Below, in pieces: positions 17,417 through 25,877 of a stretch of DNA of 48,435 bases. Source of the DNA: a bacterium BMS3Bbin05 (GTDB taxonomy: Bacteria > Nitrospirota > Thermodesulfovibrionia > Thermodesulfovibrionales > BMS3Bbin05). The position numbers and the translations under genes are program-made. The notes beneath the pieces were generated by a model. The model was not told the origin of the DNA, did not search any database, and was given only the letters and a program-made list of their open reading frames with translations. Positions within the stretch are counted from its first letter, which is position 1, and every line of letters starts with the position of its first letter. Location of the stretch: positions 1 to 48,435 of the forward strand of contig BDTO01000028.1 of NCBI GenBank assembly GCA_002897855.1. Direction: 5' to 3'.

Positions 17417-17932
17417 ATGATAGATGATGAGGACCTGAAGTATCTTAAGGAAGCGGGATGCGCTGAAAATGTCATACGTCACTGTATTGCTGTAACTGAA
17501 AAGGCTCTTGAGATTGCGAAAATGGTAAATGTGCCTGTTGATAAGGAACTCATCAAAAAAGGAGGTATTAATCACGATATCGGAAGATCCGTTACCCATG
17601 GAATTGACCATGCTGTCGCCGGTGCCGGTATCGCGAAGAGTATGGGATTGAGAGAAGAGGTTGTCAGGATAATAGAGAGGCATATTGGTGCAGGCATCAC
17701 CAGGGATGAGGCGATAAGCCTTGGATTGCCTCCAAAAGACTATATTCCGGAAACGCCTGAAGAGATTATCGTGGCATATGCCGACAATCTTGCAAAAGGT
17801 GATGTCATGGGAGAATTCGATGAGGCATTAATGTCATTCAGCGAGAGGCTTGGAGATGGCCATCCTGCTGTAGAGAGGTTTATCAAAATGCATAAATTGA
17901 TCCAGACCTGGATTAATAAACGGTCGGAATAA
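17417..17932 (+). CDS. HD-domain protein (TIGR00295-like, HDIG motif)
   Basis: 171 residues. The HD-superfamily metal-binding pattern is visible: VIRHCIAVTEKALEIA (His about 22), GGINHDIGRS (HD about 53-54), a third His in THGIDHAVAGA (about 61), and an Asp in VAYADNLAKG. It resembles the TIGR00295 group, many of whose members are archaeal or from deep-branching bacteria. Metal-dependent phosphohydrolase activity is expected, but the substrate is unknown. GCGGGTGA just upstream is a modest ribosome site. The next gene starts 57 bp later. Confidence 0.83.
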   Translation: MIDDEDLKYLKEAGCAENVIRHCIAVTEKALEIAKMVNVPVDKELIKKGGINHDIGRSVTHGIDHAVAGAGIAKSMGLREEVVRIIERHIGAGITRDEAISLGLPPKDYIPETPEEIIVAYADNLAKGDVMGEFDEALMSFSERLGDGHPAVERFIKMHKLIQTWINKRSE

Positions 17933-17988
17933 CAGTTTTGGAAGCTGAATGATGTAAAATACCCAAGCGTGGTGAATTTGGAATACAT

Positions 17989-18714
17989 ATGAATTGGTAT
18001 ATAATCAGATTAGTTTTATTTTTTTCGTTGTTTTTATCTTCGGCTGCGTATGGATTCAATGTCCCCGAGAGACTGGAATTCGGTCTGGATTGGGTTGGTA
18101 TTAATGCGGGTTCAGCCGTACTTAAAATAAATAATTCAGACGGTACTTTTGTCATAGAATTGAGGGCTGTTTCCAACAAGTTTATTTCTTTTTTTTACAG
18201 GGTTGATGACAGGGTGAAGTGTATAGTAGACGGCGATCACGGTAAATTCGGTTATTCGATTAATTATCGCTTGAAGAGCAGGGAAGGAAGGCACAGGAAG
18301 GATAAAGAGGTTGCATTTGACCAGGCAGCCGGCAAGGCTGTATATATGGATCATAAAAAAGGCAGCCGGAGCGAGTACGGGATTCCGGGGAATACCTATG
18401 ATCCCCTGTCTGCCTTCTATTACGTAAGAAGATTGGACCTGAAGGTCGGAATTCCGGTGAATGTCAATGTTTTTGACAGCAAAAAGATGTGGAATGTAAA
18501 GGTGCAGGTACTCAGAAGGGAAAAAGTTAAAGTACCCGCAGGTGTATTCGATACTATTGTTATCAAGCCCATTTTAAAGTCGGAGGGAATATTCAGAAGA
18601 AAGGGCGCTATTTACATATGGCTGACCAACGACGGGAGAAATATTCCTGTGAAACTGAAGACAAAGGCCCCCATAGGTTATATAACGGCTGAACTGACCG
18701 GCGGGAATTATTGA
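17989..18714 (+). CDS. DUF3108 protein, exported
   Basis: 241 residues with a signal peptide (about 1-23, ending SSAAYGF) and then a DUF3108-like domain. Features are an early FGLDWVGINAGSAVLKI, the central NTYDPLSAFYYVRRLDLKVG and the C-terminal YIWLTNDGRNIPVKLKTKAPIGYI, which are typical of the family. It is probably periplasmic or outer-membrane associated and of unknown function. The next genes are ugd and the Mla-like cluster, so an envelope role is a reasonable inference. Confidence 0.85.
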   Translation: MNWYIIRLVLFFSLFLSSAAYGFNVPERLEFGLDWVGINAGSAVLKINNSDGTFVIELRAVSNKFISFFYRVDDRVKCIVDGDHGKFGYSINYRLKSREGRHRKDKEVAFDQAAGKAVYMDHKKGSRSEYGIPGNTYDPLSAFYYVRRLDLKVGIPVNVNVFDSKKMWNVKVQVLRREKVKVPAGVFDTIVIKPILKSEGIFRRKGAIYIWLTNDGRNIPVKLKTKAPIGYITAELTGGNY

Positions 18715-18768
18715 GGGCATTTTGAGTGTGATTCAAGAAATAGTATCTGAGATTGAAAAGGAGGCAGG

Positions 18769-20070
18769 ATGCACATCAGTGTAATTGGAACGGGTTATGT
18801 GGGACTTGTTACAGGGGCATGTTTTGCCGAGTTCGGTGTGTATGTGACCTGTGTCGACAAGGATTCAAAAAAAATCAGGAAATTAAAAAAAGGTGAGATA
18901 CCTTTTTATGAGCCTGGGCTTGATGAACTTGTAAAGAGAAATGTGGAACAGGGAAGGCTGACTTTTACTACGGAGATAGGGAAAGCGGTCGGTTCATCCC
19001 GTGTCATATTTATTGCTGTAGGCACTCCTCCGAGGGGCGATGGTTCTGCGAACCTTCATTACGTGGATGAGGTAGCCGGGCAGATTGCGGCTTGTATGAA
19101 AAAGTACAAGGTCATTGTAACTAAAAGCACGGTTCCGGTTGGTACAGGTGAAAGGATCAGAAAGAGAATAAAGGAATCACTGAAACAAAAGGTGGACTTC
19201 GATATTGTATCGAATCCCGAATTCCTGAGGGAAGGCGCCGCAATAGAAGACTTTATGAGACCGGACAGGGTGATTGTAGGTTCCGACAGTGAGCGGGCTG
19301 TTGCCATAATGAAAGATCTTTACAGGCCCCTTTACCTTATTGAGACACCATTTGTCGTAACAAACATTGAGACCGCAGAACTGATTAAGTATGCATCGAA
19401 CTCTTTTCTTGCAACAAAGATATCTTTTATTAATGAGATAGCAAATCTCTGTGAAAAGGTGGGTGCAGATGTACATATGGTTGCCAGGGGCATGGGGCTG
19501 GACGGCAGAATAGGCCGCAAATTTCTTCACCCCGGGCCGGGTTTCGGGGGGTCCTGCTTTCCGAAAGACACAAGGGCGCTTTTACAGATCGCCGATAAAC
19601 ACAAGGTTGAACTCGGTGTTATAAAGTCCGCTGTCGTGGCAAATGAAAGACAAAAGGATATCATTGTCCGAAAGATTTCTGAAACGATTGAAGGCATAAA
19701 GGGGAAAAAAATCGGCGTGCTCGGCCTTTCATTCAAGCCGAATACCAATGATATGAGGGAGGCCCCGTCTGTTAATATTATAAAAATACTCCTTGATAAG
19801 GGCGCATCTGTTGCGGTTTTTGATCCTGTCGCAATGGATGATGCAAGAGAACTTCTTCCATCTGTAAAGTATTGTAAGGATGCTTATGAAGCAATGAAAG
19901 GCGTGGACGCAGGCCTTCTCATCACTGAGTGGAACCAGTTCCGAAACCTTGACCTTAAGAAAATCAGGGATAATATGAAAAAACCGTATTTTTTTGACCT
20001 CAGAAATGTGTATGAGCCCGGCATGATGAAGGAACTCGGGTTTGAATATTTCGGGATCGGGAGGAAATGA
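18769..20070 (+). CDS. ugd: UDP-glucose 6-dehydrogenase
   Basis: Oxidises UDP-glucose to UDP-glucuronate with two NAD+, feeding polysaccharide or LPS synthesis. 433 residues: the N-terminal Rossmann motif VIGTGYVGLVTGACF (about 5-19), KSTVPVGTG near 120, NPEFLREG near 147, and the catalytic Cys in GFGGSCFPKDTRAL (about residue 262). The C-terminal UDP-binding domain includes GLSFKPNTNDMREAPS. AAAAGGAGG immediately upstream sets the start. Its place between DUF3108 and mlaE genes is unusual, because sugar-nucleotide genes usually sit with glycosyltransferases. Confidence 0.96.
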   Translation: MHISVIGTGYVGLVTGACFAEFGVYVTCVDKDSKKIRKLKKGEIPFYEPGLDELVKRNVEQGRLTFTTEIGKAVGSSRVIFIAVGTPPRGDGSANLHYVDEVAGQIAACMKKYKVIVTKSTVPVGTGERIRKRIKESLKQKVDFDIVSNPEFLREGAAIEDFMRPDRVIVGSDSERAVAIMKDLYRPLYLIETPFVVTNIETAELIKYASNSFLATKISFINEIANLCEKVGADVHMVARGMGLDGRIGRKFLHPGPGFGGSCFPKDTRALLQIADKHKVELGVIKSAVVANERQKDIIVRKISETIEGIKGKKIGVLGLSFKPNTNDMREAPSVNIIKILLDKGASVAVFDPVAMDDARELLPSVKYCKDAYEAMKGVDAGLLITEWNQFRNLDLKKIRDNMKKPYFFDLRNVYEPGMMKELGFEYFGIGRK

Positions 20071-20085
20071 AACTGTAAGGATGGT

Positions 20086-20877
20086 ATGCTTCAGGCTATA
20101 CTAAGAAAACCCGGTTCTTTTGTCCTCAGACAATGTACCCTGATATCCGATATTGCAGTTATTTTCTGGAAGATATCCCACGGGTTCAGAACTCTCTTCA
20201 GGCCGGCCGGTATCCGGATATTTCTCAGACAGGTCTATTTTACCTCAGTGCAGCCGGTATCAATGGTTGTTGCAGTGGCATTTGTGGTGGGCGCCGTCAT
20301 AGTGCATTATGTCGTCCATTTTTTTACTGTACTCGGCGCTCATGAAGAAATAGGCGGATTCATCATTCTCATAATAGTGAATGAGTTGTCTTCTGTCTTC
20401 ATAGCAATCCTTGTCATGATAAGGTCGGGAAGCGCTGTTATTTCCGAGATTGCATTGATGAAACTGAATAGAGAACTGGATACATTGAGGAGTCTCGGTA
20501 TCGATATGTATGATTATCTCTTCTTCCCCAGGTTTGCCGCCATGATAGTTTCAAATGTCCTTCTTGCTGTTCTGTTCTGTTCTGTTGCCCTGCTGGGAGG
20601 ATTCATAGCTTTTGGATATCTGAATAATGTCTCTTTTTATGACTATATAGAGAAGATGGCAGGTTCGGCGGTTATAATGGATTTTGTAACTGTTTATGTT
20701 AAATCCTTTGTTTTTGGCCATATTATAGCACTTATTGCAATCAGAGACGGATTGAGCGTTGAGCATTCCATCTCAGAAGTGCCGGTTTATCTTATCCATG
20801 GTCTTGTAACGCAGATGATGCTTATTGTTACCTTTGATTTGTTGTATGACATGATCAGATATGCTAATTTCATATAA
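20086..20877 (+). CDS. mlaE: MlaE-like ABC transporter permease
   Basis: Inner-membrane permease of the MCE/Mla class that moves phospholipids between the membranes. 263 residues with five to six membrane helices. The cytoplasmic signature EIALMKLNRELDTLRSLGID followed by YLFFPRFAA matches the MlaE/Ttg2B family. An ATG at 20081 is out of frame and stops quickly, and ATG 20086 has GTAAGG just upstream. It overlaps the next gene by 17 bp, so MlaE, the ATPase-like protein and MlaD are likely coupled. Confidence 0.9.
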   Translation: MLQAILRKPGSFVLRQCTLISDIAVIFWKISHGFRTLFRPAGIRIFLRQVYFTSVQPVSMVVAVAFVVGAVIVHYVVHFFTVLGAHEEIGGFIILIIVNELSSVFIAILVMIRSGSAVISEIALMKLNRELDTLRSLGIDMYDYLFFPRFAAMIVSNVLLAVLFCSVALLGGFIAFGYLNNVSFYDYIEKMAGSAVIMDFVTVYVKSFVFGHIIALIAIRDGLSVEHSISEVPVYLIHGLVTQMMLIVTFDLLYDMIRYANFI

Positions 20878-21397
20878 AGAATATCAGTTCGACACACACA
20901 AAGATATTGAGATCGCATATATTCGCGATGCGGAGATAAGGAACTTTATTGAGCATATTATGATGTCCCTGTCCGGAAAGGGCGCTTTACCTTCAACAGT
21001 AGGATTTGTTTTCGAATACTTTCCGTTTATTTCCAATCTGAGTATAATAGAAAACATAATTCTTCCTCTTGAGTATCATGAACATCTCAATAAAGTGGAA
21101 GCTGTTGACAGGGTGTCTCATTATATTAACCGACTTGGATTGGAAGGTGTTGTTTTGAAAAGAAAGGAAGTTGTGGGAGAGACCGATCTTTTTAAGGCGA
21201 TGTTTGTCCGGGCTTTGGCAATGAACCCCGGGCTTGTATTTATAGGCGATTTTAAGAATTCGGTTACAATAGGGGAATTCCGGGAAATACTTCCCTTATT
21301 CAGGGAGGTTGCCGGAACGGAAAGAAATATGTGGGTCGGTATGAGTGAGGGACGAAATGTTAAATGGGAGCACGATATGGAGGTTGTCCTTGACTGA
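20861..21397 (+). CDS. Degenerate ABC-ATPase-like protein (MlaF position, Walker A absent)
   Basis: 178 residues, against roughly 250 for a normal MlaF. Residues 47-70 read GFVFEYFPFISNLSIIENII, clearly the Q-loop region of MlaF-type ATPases with Glu in place of Gln. The part that should carry Walker A (GxxGxGKS) is shortened by about 40 residues and has only MMSLSGKGALPST. The LSGG signature region reads VGETDLFKAMFVRALAMNP, and the Walker B region reads GLVFIGDFKN without the DE pair. No switch His is present (WVGMSEG). It probably cannot hydrolyse ATP and may be structural. It overlaps both mlaE and mlaD, with no frameshift seen. Confidence 0.75.
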   Translation: MLISYKEYQFDTHKDIEIAYIRDAEIRNFIEHIMMSLSGKGALPSTVGFVFEYFPFISNLSIIENIILPLEYHEHLNKVEAVDRVSHYINRLGLEGVVLKRKEVVGETDLFKAMFVRALAMNPGLVFIGDFKNSVTIGEFREILPLFREVAGTERNMWVGMSEGRNVKWEHDMEVVLD

Positions 21398-22277
21398 CGA
21401 AAACCGCTTTAGATATATCGAAATAAAGATAGGAATTCTCGTTGTTGCAGTTATTCTGTTTACTATTATTGCTCTCTTATATGTAGGTTACAAGAAAGAT
21501 CTTTTTGCCAAGAGGATCAGTTACAAAGTCATATCTTCTACGGGAGAAAGGCTGTTTGCAGGTATGCCGGTAAAGTTTGAAGGTTTCAGAATGGGTGAGG
21601 TGTCAAAGGTTGCCCTGAATGATAAAGGCAAGATAGTGCTTACGCTGGATATTCTCAAAAAATACCAGAAGTGGATAAGAAGTGACAGCAGGGTATTTTT
21701 TAACCAGGAGAGCATGATCGGGAATCCGTATCTGCGGTTTACGGTTGGATCTCAGGATAAGCCGGTAATGCCTGAAAATTCCGAATTTATACTGGAGTTT
21801 GAAGGAGGAATTGATGAGATTATCAGGCAGGCCAAGCCCGTTATGGAAGACCTGCGCAGGATAGTGGAAAACATCAGGATTCTATCCGATGATTTAAGTT
21901 CGAAAAAGGGAAACTTCAGGATGTTTTTAGGGTCTCTCAGTAAAATAGGGGAAAAACTGGAAAGCGGGAAGGGAGCGGTGCCTTATCTGTTCTATGATCA
22001 CGAAAGCAGGGATAAAGTGGAAGGGATGCTTGACAAATTTTCCCTGTTGGAAGACAGTTATGTAAAACTTGGTTCACAGCTCAATTCCGTTGTGGATGAT
22101 AAGTTGACCCCGATTCTCGATGACATTTCAAAATCTACCCGAAATCTTTATCTTCTCAGGAGGCAGGGTGAGTACACCCTGAGGCTCGGCAGTGATTTGC
22201 TGCTGAAGCTCAACAATACGTGGCCCCTTGCCCCTGATAATAAGAGGAGAGAACTCCCGGAACTTCCGAAACCATGA
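21390..22277 (+). CDS. mlaD: MlaD-like MCE domain protein
   Basis: Periplasmic lipid-binding subunit anchored in the inner membrane. About 295 residues: a short cytosolic start MTDENRFRYIEIKIG, one membrane helix (about 14-34), and an MCE domain (about 45-125, ISSTGERLFAGMPVKFEG with GMGEV-like FRMGEVSKV). A helical C-terminal part with KPVMEDLRRIVENIRILSDD follows, as expected for the hexamer core. The frame opens at GTG 21345, but GGAGG at 21380-21384 points to TTG 21390, which gives the normal family N-terminus and an 8-bp overlap with the ATPase-like gene. Confidence 0.88.
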   Translation: MTDENRFRYIEIKIGILVVAVILFTIIALLYVGYKKDLFAKRISYKVISSTGERLFAGMPVKFEGFRMGEVSKVALNDKGKIVLTLDILKKYQKWIRSDSRVFFNQESMIGNPYLRFTVGSQDKPVMPENSEFILEFEGGIDEIIRQAKPVMEDLRRIVENIRILSDDLSSKKGNFRMFLGSLSKIGEKLESGKGAVPYLFYDHESRDKVEGMLDKFSLLEDSYVKLGSQLNSVVDDKLTPILDDISKSTRNLYLLRRQGEYTLRLGSDLLLKLNNTWPLAPDNKRRELPELPKP

Positions 22278-22879
22278 AAAGAGTTATACTTGTAACTATT
22301 ATTTCTCTACTTGTTTTTTCGTGTTCAACCCCCGGGAAATATCCTCCTCCCATTGAAAATCAGGCGCTTGATGAAATGGAGTCGTTCAGGGAATATTTCC
22401 TTGAAGGCCGGCTGTGTGATGCGAAGATTGCCCTTGATCAGGCAATAGATCTTTTTGCGAAGATTGATAACATATGTTCTATCTCGGATGCATACATACA
22501 GAGGTATCTCTTCCTGGCTTATGTCGATGCTTCTGAAGAGAAAGTACTCGACAAGGCGGAAAAATTTGCGGATGTCGGGCGCTGTACGGGCCAAAAAAAG
22601 AAGATTGATGACCTGCGTTCAGGTGCCGGTGATGTAATCGAACCGGGCAATGCCCCGAATGATATATACCGTTCAGTAATGCAGCGAAAGGCAGCCATCA
22701 GGACAAAAAACAGAAAATATATCGACAATGCCCTTAAAATAGACAGAAGCCACGGCTGGACCATGTTCGTCATTCGTGATTATGCAATCCTCAGGTTACT
22801 TACAACGGATGAGAAAGAAAAGGACATGATCAGTAAGAGGATGAATTTTCTTCAGGCATATATCCAGAAATGTGAGTAA
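22274..22879 (+). CDS. Predicted lipoprotein in the Mla-like cluster
   Basis: 201 residues. The start MKRVILVTIISLLVFSC is a lipoprotein signal with the lipid-accepting Cys at 17. The mature part is helical, with tetratricopeptide-like spacing (AKIALDQAIDLF, YLFLAYVDAS, DNALKIDRSHGWTMF), but I cannot assign a family. The ATG overlaps the mlaD stop by 4 bp (ATGA), so it is coupled to the transporter genes. A role as the periplasmic or outer-membrane partner (MlaA/MlaC position) is an inference. Confidence 0.78.
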   Translation: MKRVILVTIISLLVFSCSTPGKYPPPIENQALDEMESFREYFLEGRLCDAKIALDQAIDLFAKIDNICSISDAYIQRYLFLAYVDASEEKVLDKAEKFADVGRCTGQKKKIDDLRSGAGDVIEPGNAPNDIYRSVMQRKAAIRTKNRKYIDNALKIDRSHGWTMFVIRDYAILRLLTTDEKEKDMISKRMNFLQAYIQKCE

Positions 22880-22907
22880 CCCCTTCTTATTACTTTCTTT
22901 CAGCCGG

Positions 22908-23026
22908 AATTGATCTTCTCAGCGGCTCCGCCTGTCTGCGTGCGGCACGCAGACAGGCAGGCCACCGGTAATCTAATGCAGGGAACTTTGCATTATTATA
23001 TTCGCTCCCATCCGCCCGCTATCCAT
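22908..23026 (-). repeat. Dispersed palindromic repeat, copy B (inverted relative to copy A)
   Basis: Reverse-complement relative of 4889-5005. It contains a nearly perfect 29-bp palindrome at 22930-22958 with 14-bp arms (GCCTGTCTGCGTGC / GCACGCAGACAGGC) and one central base. The outer ends match copy A (AATTGATCTTC at one end, GCTATCCAT at the other). A partial third trace, TCGCTATCCAT, ends at 23229 and supplies the last codon and stop of emrB. A loose relative of the hairpin lies at 41489-41515. Confidence 0.85.
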
Positions 23027-23056
23027 TGAAATTGGTAAAGACCCCCTGATACTTTT

Positions 23057-23093
23057 CCCCTCTTTGGCAAAGAGGGGTTAGGGGAGATTTTTT
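23057..23093 (+). terminator. Hairpin with distal T-run after the Mla-like cluster
   Basis: CCCCTCTTTG-G-CAAAGAGGGG (23057-23077) forms a 10-bp stem. The T-run at 23087-23093 begins about 9 nt after the stem. This is a possible Rho-independent terminator for the plus-strand operon, but the sequence also resembles common C/G-rich dispersed hairpins, so termination is uncertain. Confidence 0.4.
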
Positions 23094-23149
23094 TAATTAC
23101 AATTGACTCCATATCGCTTATGTTTTTCCCTGATTCAAATCCCCCCTGC

Positions 23150-23170
23150 CCCCCCTTTTCTAAAGGGGGG
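23150..23170. repeat. C/G-rich palindrome
   Basis: CCCCCCTTT-TCT-AAAGGGGGG has a perfect 9-bp stem. Related hairpins occur at 36250-36268 (CCCCCCTTG-G-CAAGGGGGG) and 41438-41458. It lies in the 343-bp gene-free stretch between the Mla-like lipoprotein gene and emrB, which otherwise holds repeat copy B. Confidence 0.7.
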
Positions 23171-23191
23171 TAAAAAAATATTATTGACCTT

Positions 23192-23212
23192 CCCCGTGAT
23201 GAGACCACGGGG
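23192..23212 (-). terminator. Candidate terminator of the efflux operon
   Basis: CCCCGTG-ATGAGAC-CACGGGG has a 7-bp GC-rich stem and begins about 10 nt after the emrB stop on the minus strand. A T-rich tract follows on that strand, but only after about 12 nt, so the match to the intrinsic-terminator model is partial. Confidence 0.4.
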
Positions 23213-23222
23213 AATACGCTCG

Positions 23223-24689
23223 CTATCCATTTACCTTCTTCATGAATAGGACAAGAGGCAAAATCATGATCATTAACACGGAGAGAAGGTAAAATGCGTC
23301 GTTGAATGCCAGCATGTGAGACTGCCTCTGGAGTTCACCGTAGATCAGGGCGTCGGGCGGAATGTGATAGAGTCCGGTAAACTGCAGTATAGCAGCGATT
23401 TTCCCCCTGACAGTACGGAATGCCGGCTCAAAAGAGCTCAGATGCTCCGCCATCCGTGCCTGATGAAATTGTGCCCTCCGGGCTGTTATAGTGGTTACGA
23501 ATGCCACTCCTACACTCCCCCCGATATTCCTCAGAAGATTATACATGGCAGTCGCTTCCGTCATTCTTTTTTTCGGCATGTGCGAGAGGGTCATGGTGGT
23601 AAGCGGTATGAACAGGAATCCCATGCCTGTCCCGAGTACAATCCTCGGCCACACAATGGTCCAGAAATCCGCCTGAAGATTAAATGATGACATCAGATAG
23701 GTGGAGAGGGCGCTTATTGCGATTCCGCAGGCAAGTATTATTTTAGGATTATGTTTTGCCACAAAAAATCCGGCTATGGGCAGCGCGATCATCGTCATTA
23801 CGCCACCCGGGCCGAGAACCAGTCCCGCGAGAAAGGCGGTATAGCCCATAAGAGTTTGAAGATATATCGGGAGAAGCACGATGCTTCCGAACAGGTTGAA
23901 AAACGCAAAGAACATGAGAATGTTTCCGGTCGAAAAAGTACGGTCCCGGAAGAGCCTCAGGTCTATAATGGGATGTTCTGCAAAGACCTCCTGGATAATG
24001 AAAAGTATCAGCGATACGGCCATTATCACTGAAAATGAAACTATAACGGGCGATGAAAACCAGCCTTCCCTTTGACCCTTGTCAAGAACCAGTTGAAGCG
24101 ATCCCAGACCAACGGCGAGAAACATCAATCCCCAGTAATCTATCTTCATTTTTATCCTTTTCATATAAGACGGATCACGAATGACAAGAAGCGTCAGGAC
24201 TACGGAGATTATTCCAATAGGGACATTGATATAGAATATCCAGCGCCATGACCAGGTATCGGTAATCCACCCTCCGAGAAGGGGCCCGACAATGGGTCCG
24301 AACATTATCCCCATGCCGAATATCGCCATTGCCATGCCGTGCTCGGCAGGGGGAAATACTTCAAGAAGGATGGACTGGCTGAGCGGTTGCAATGCCCCGC
24401 CGCCTATGCCCTGGATTATCCTGAAAATAATGAGTGACCTGAGGCTCCATGCAGATCCGCACAGGAAGGAACTGCCGGTAAACATAATAATTGAAGAGAC
24501 AAGATATTTTTTTCTCCCGATAAGCCTGCTCAGCCACCCCGTGATGGGAATAATGATGGCATTTGATACGAGATATGCAGTTATCGCCCATGTGGCCTCG
24601 TCTATGCCCGCAGAGAGAGAGCCTCTGATATGATTGAGAGAGACATTGACCACAGAGGTGTCAATAATCTCGATCAGCGTAGGAAGCAT
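23223..24689 (-). CDS. emrB: EmrB/QacA-type MFS drug:proton antiporter (DHA2 family)
   Basis: 488 residues with about 13-14 membrane segments. Motifs include SRLIGRKKYLVSS (motif A at the 2-3 loop), FRIIQGIGGGALQPLSQSIL and the DHA2 motif C GPIVGPLLGGWITD. It should pump drugs or acids through EmrA and the TolC-like channel of the same operon. ATG 24689 begins inside the first membrane helix. The in-frame sequence upstream (NKWLVAITV) matches the usual family N-terminus, preceded by ATA at 24719-24717 overlapping the emrA stop. The true start may therefore be that ATA, or the helix is shortened. The final codon and stop come from repeat DNA. Confidence 0.9.
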   Translation of the reverse strand: MLPTLIEIIDTSVVNVSLNHIRGSLSAGIDEATWAITAYLVSNAIIIPITGWLSRLIGRKKYLVSSIIMFTGSSFLCGSAWSLRSLIIFRIIQGIGGGALQPLSQSILLEVFPPAEHGMAMAIFGMGIMFGPIVGPLLGGWITDTWSWRWIFYINVPIGIISVVLTLLVIRDPSYMKRIKMKIDYWGLMFLAVGLGSLQLVLDKGQREGWFSSPVIVSFSVIMAVSLILFIIQEVFAEHPIIDLRLFRDRTFSTGNILMFFAFFNLFGSIVLLPIYLQTLMGYTAFLAGLVLGPGGVMTMIALPIAGFFVAKHNPKIILACGIAISALSTYLMSSFNLQADFWTIVWPRIVLGTGMGFLFIPLTTMTLSHMPKKRMTEATAMYNLLRNIGGSVGVAFVTTITARRAQFHQARMAEHLSSFEPAFRTVRGKIAAILQFTGLYHIPPDALIYGELQRQSHMLAFNDAFYLLSVLMIMILPLVLFMKKVNG

Positions 24690-24715
24690 AACAGTTATGG
24701 CTACAAGCCACTTGT

Positions 24716-25813
24716 TTATTTGGTGTAGACTGTGGGAATAACGGACATGCCGATCCTCAGGAGATGTTCCGGGTCTGTTTCTTTTTCGAGTATGATCTTA
24801 ACCGGGATTCTCTGCACAACCTTCACATAATTGCCGGTTGCATTTTCCGGAGGGAATAATGAAAATGAACTTCCGGTTCCCGCCATGATGCTGCCGACTC
24901 TGCCGTAAAAAGCCCTGCCGGGATATGCGTCTACTTTTATCTTTACCCGTTGCCCGGGTTTTATGCTGCCCACCTTTGTTTCCTTGTAGTTTGCGACTAT
25001 ATACACGTCGTTAAGCGGCACCACAGCCATCAGCGGCTGACCGGGCTGCACCTGATTGCCGGACTCGACGGCCTTCTTTGTTACATATCCATCCGACGGT
25101 GCGCAAATCCTCGTATATGAGAGACTTATCCTTGCAAGTTTTAGTGATGCAATTTTTCCTCTTATTTTCTCCTTTTGAGCCTTGATATTGGATTTTATCT
25201 CACTTATTACAGCTTTTTGGGTTTCAACAGCCGTACCTGCCTGTTCAATCTGTTTCTGCGAGGCCTTTGACCGGGCAACTATTACATCGTATTCCGTCTT
25301 TATATTCTCAAATTTGTCGACTGGGATTACGGATTCCTTCATGAGTCTATCTGCCCTGCCATAGTCCTTTTCAGCATTAATAAGTTTTGCTTTAACTACA
25401 TCCATCTCCGCATCGGCGACTGCCACAGCGGTCTTCAATTGTGTCAGTGTCTTCCGGGTGGTAATGAGCCTGGATTTGAGTGATTCAAGCCTTGCCTTTT
25501 CAGAATCTGTCCGTGCTTCAGCTACATCGACCCTTTCCTGAAAAGTCTCCGGGTCGAGCTGCAGCAGCAGGTCACCTTTCTTTACATATCGGTTGTCGGC
25601 AGTGTAAATTTTCAGAACGGTCCCGGATACCTTTGACGCAACCGTATGGATTGTTCCTTTAATGTATGCATCATCAGTGCTGATGTGGGTATTTCTGTAT
25701 CTGACATAAAAAAAGCCTGCCAACAGGGAGATAAACAGGACAGAAGCGAATATTGCGAGTACGATAAACCTCTTCCTGTGGTTTCCTGTCCTGTTCTCTG
25801 AATCTTCCGACAT
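24716..25813 (-). CDS. emrA: EmrA-like membrane fusion protein (HlyD family)
   Basis: 365 residues forming the periplasmic adaptor of the tripartite pump. One N-terminal membrane helix (about 17-39) is followed by the lipoyl-like start NTHISTDDAYIKGTIHTVASKVSGTV (seen as STDDAYIKG then VASKVSG). A long coiled coil runs over about 90-215, then the second lipoyl half SYTRICAPSDGYVTKKAVESG. The beta-barrel YIVANYKETKVGSIKPGQ is also a family hallmark. GGAGG about 9 nt upstream marks ATG 25813. It overlaps the expected emrB start and follows the outer-membrane channel gene by 64 bp. Confidence 0.93.
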   Translation of the reverse strand: MSEDSENRTGNHRKRFIVLAIFASVLFISLLAGFFYVRYRNTHISTDDAYIKGTIHTVASKVSGTVLKIYTADNRYVKKGDLLLQLDPETFQERVDVAEARTDSEKARLESLKSRLITTRKTLTQLKTAVAVADAEMDVVKAKLINAEKDYGRADRLMKESVIPVDKFENIKTEYDVIVARSKASQKQIEQAGTAVETQKAVISEIKSNIKAQKEKIRGKIASLKLARISLSYTRICAPSDGYVTKKAVESGNQVQPGQPLMAVVPLNDVYIVANYKETKVGSIKPGQRVKIKVDAYPGRAFYGRVGSIMAGTGSSFSLFPPENATGNYVKVVQRIPVKIILEKETDPEHLLRIGMSVIPTVYTK

Positions 25814-25877
25814 AAATATTCCTCCATAGCCGGCTCTTTCCGGTAATGTGTTTATATATGAGTTGTTTTAATATGAA

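Noticed and set aside
23316-24633. Plus-strand frames across emrB
   Set aside because: They are antisense shadows of a membrane protein gene with no independent features.
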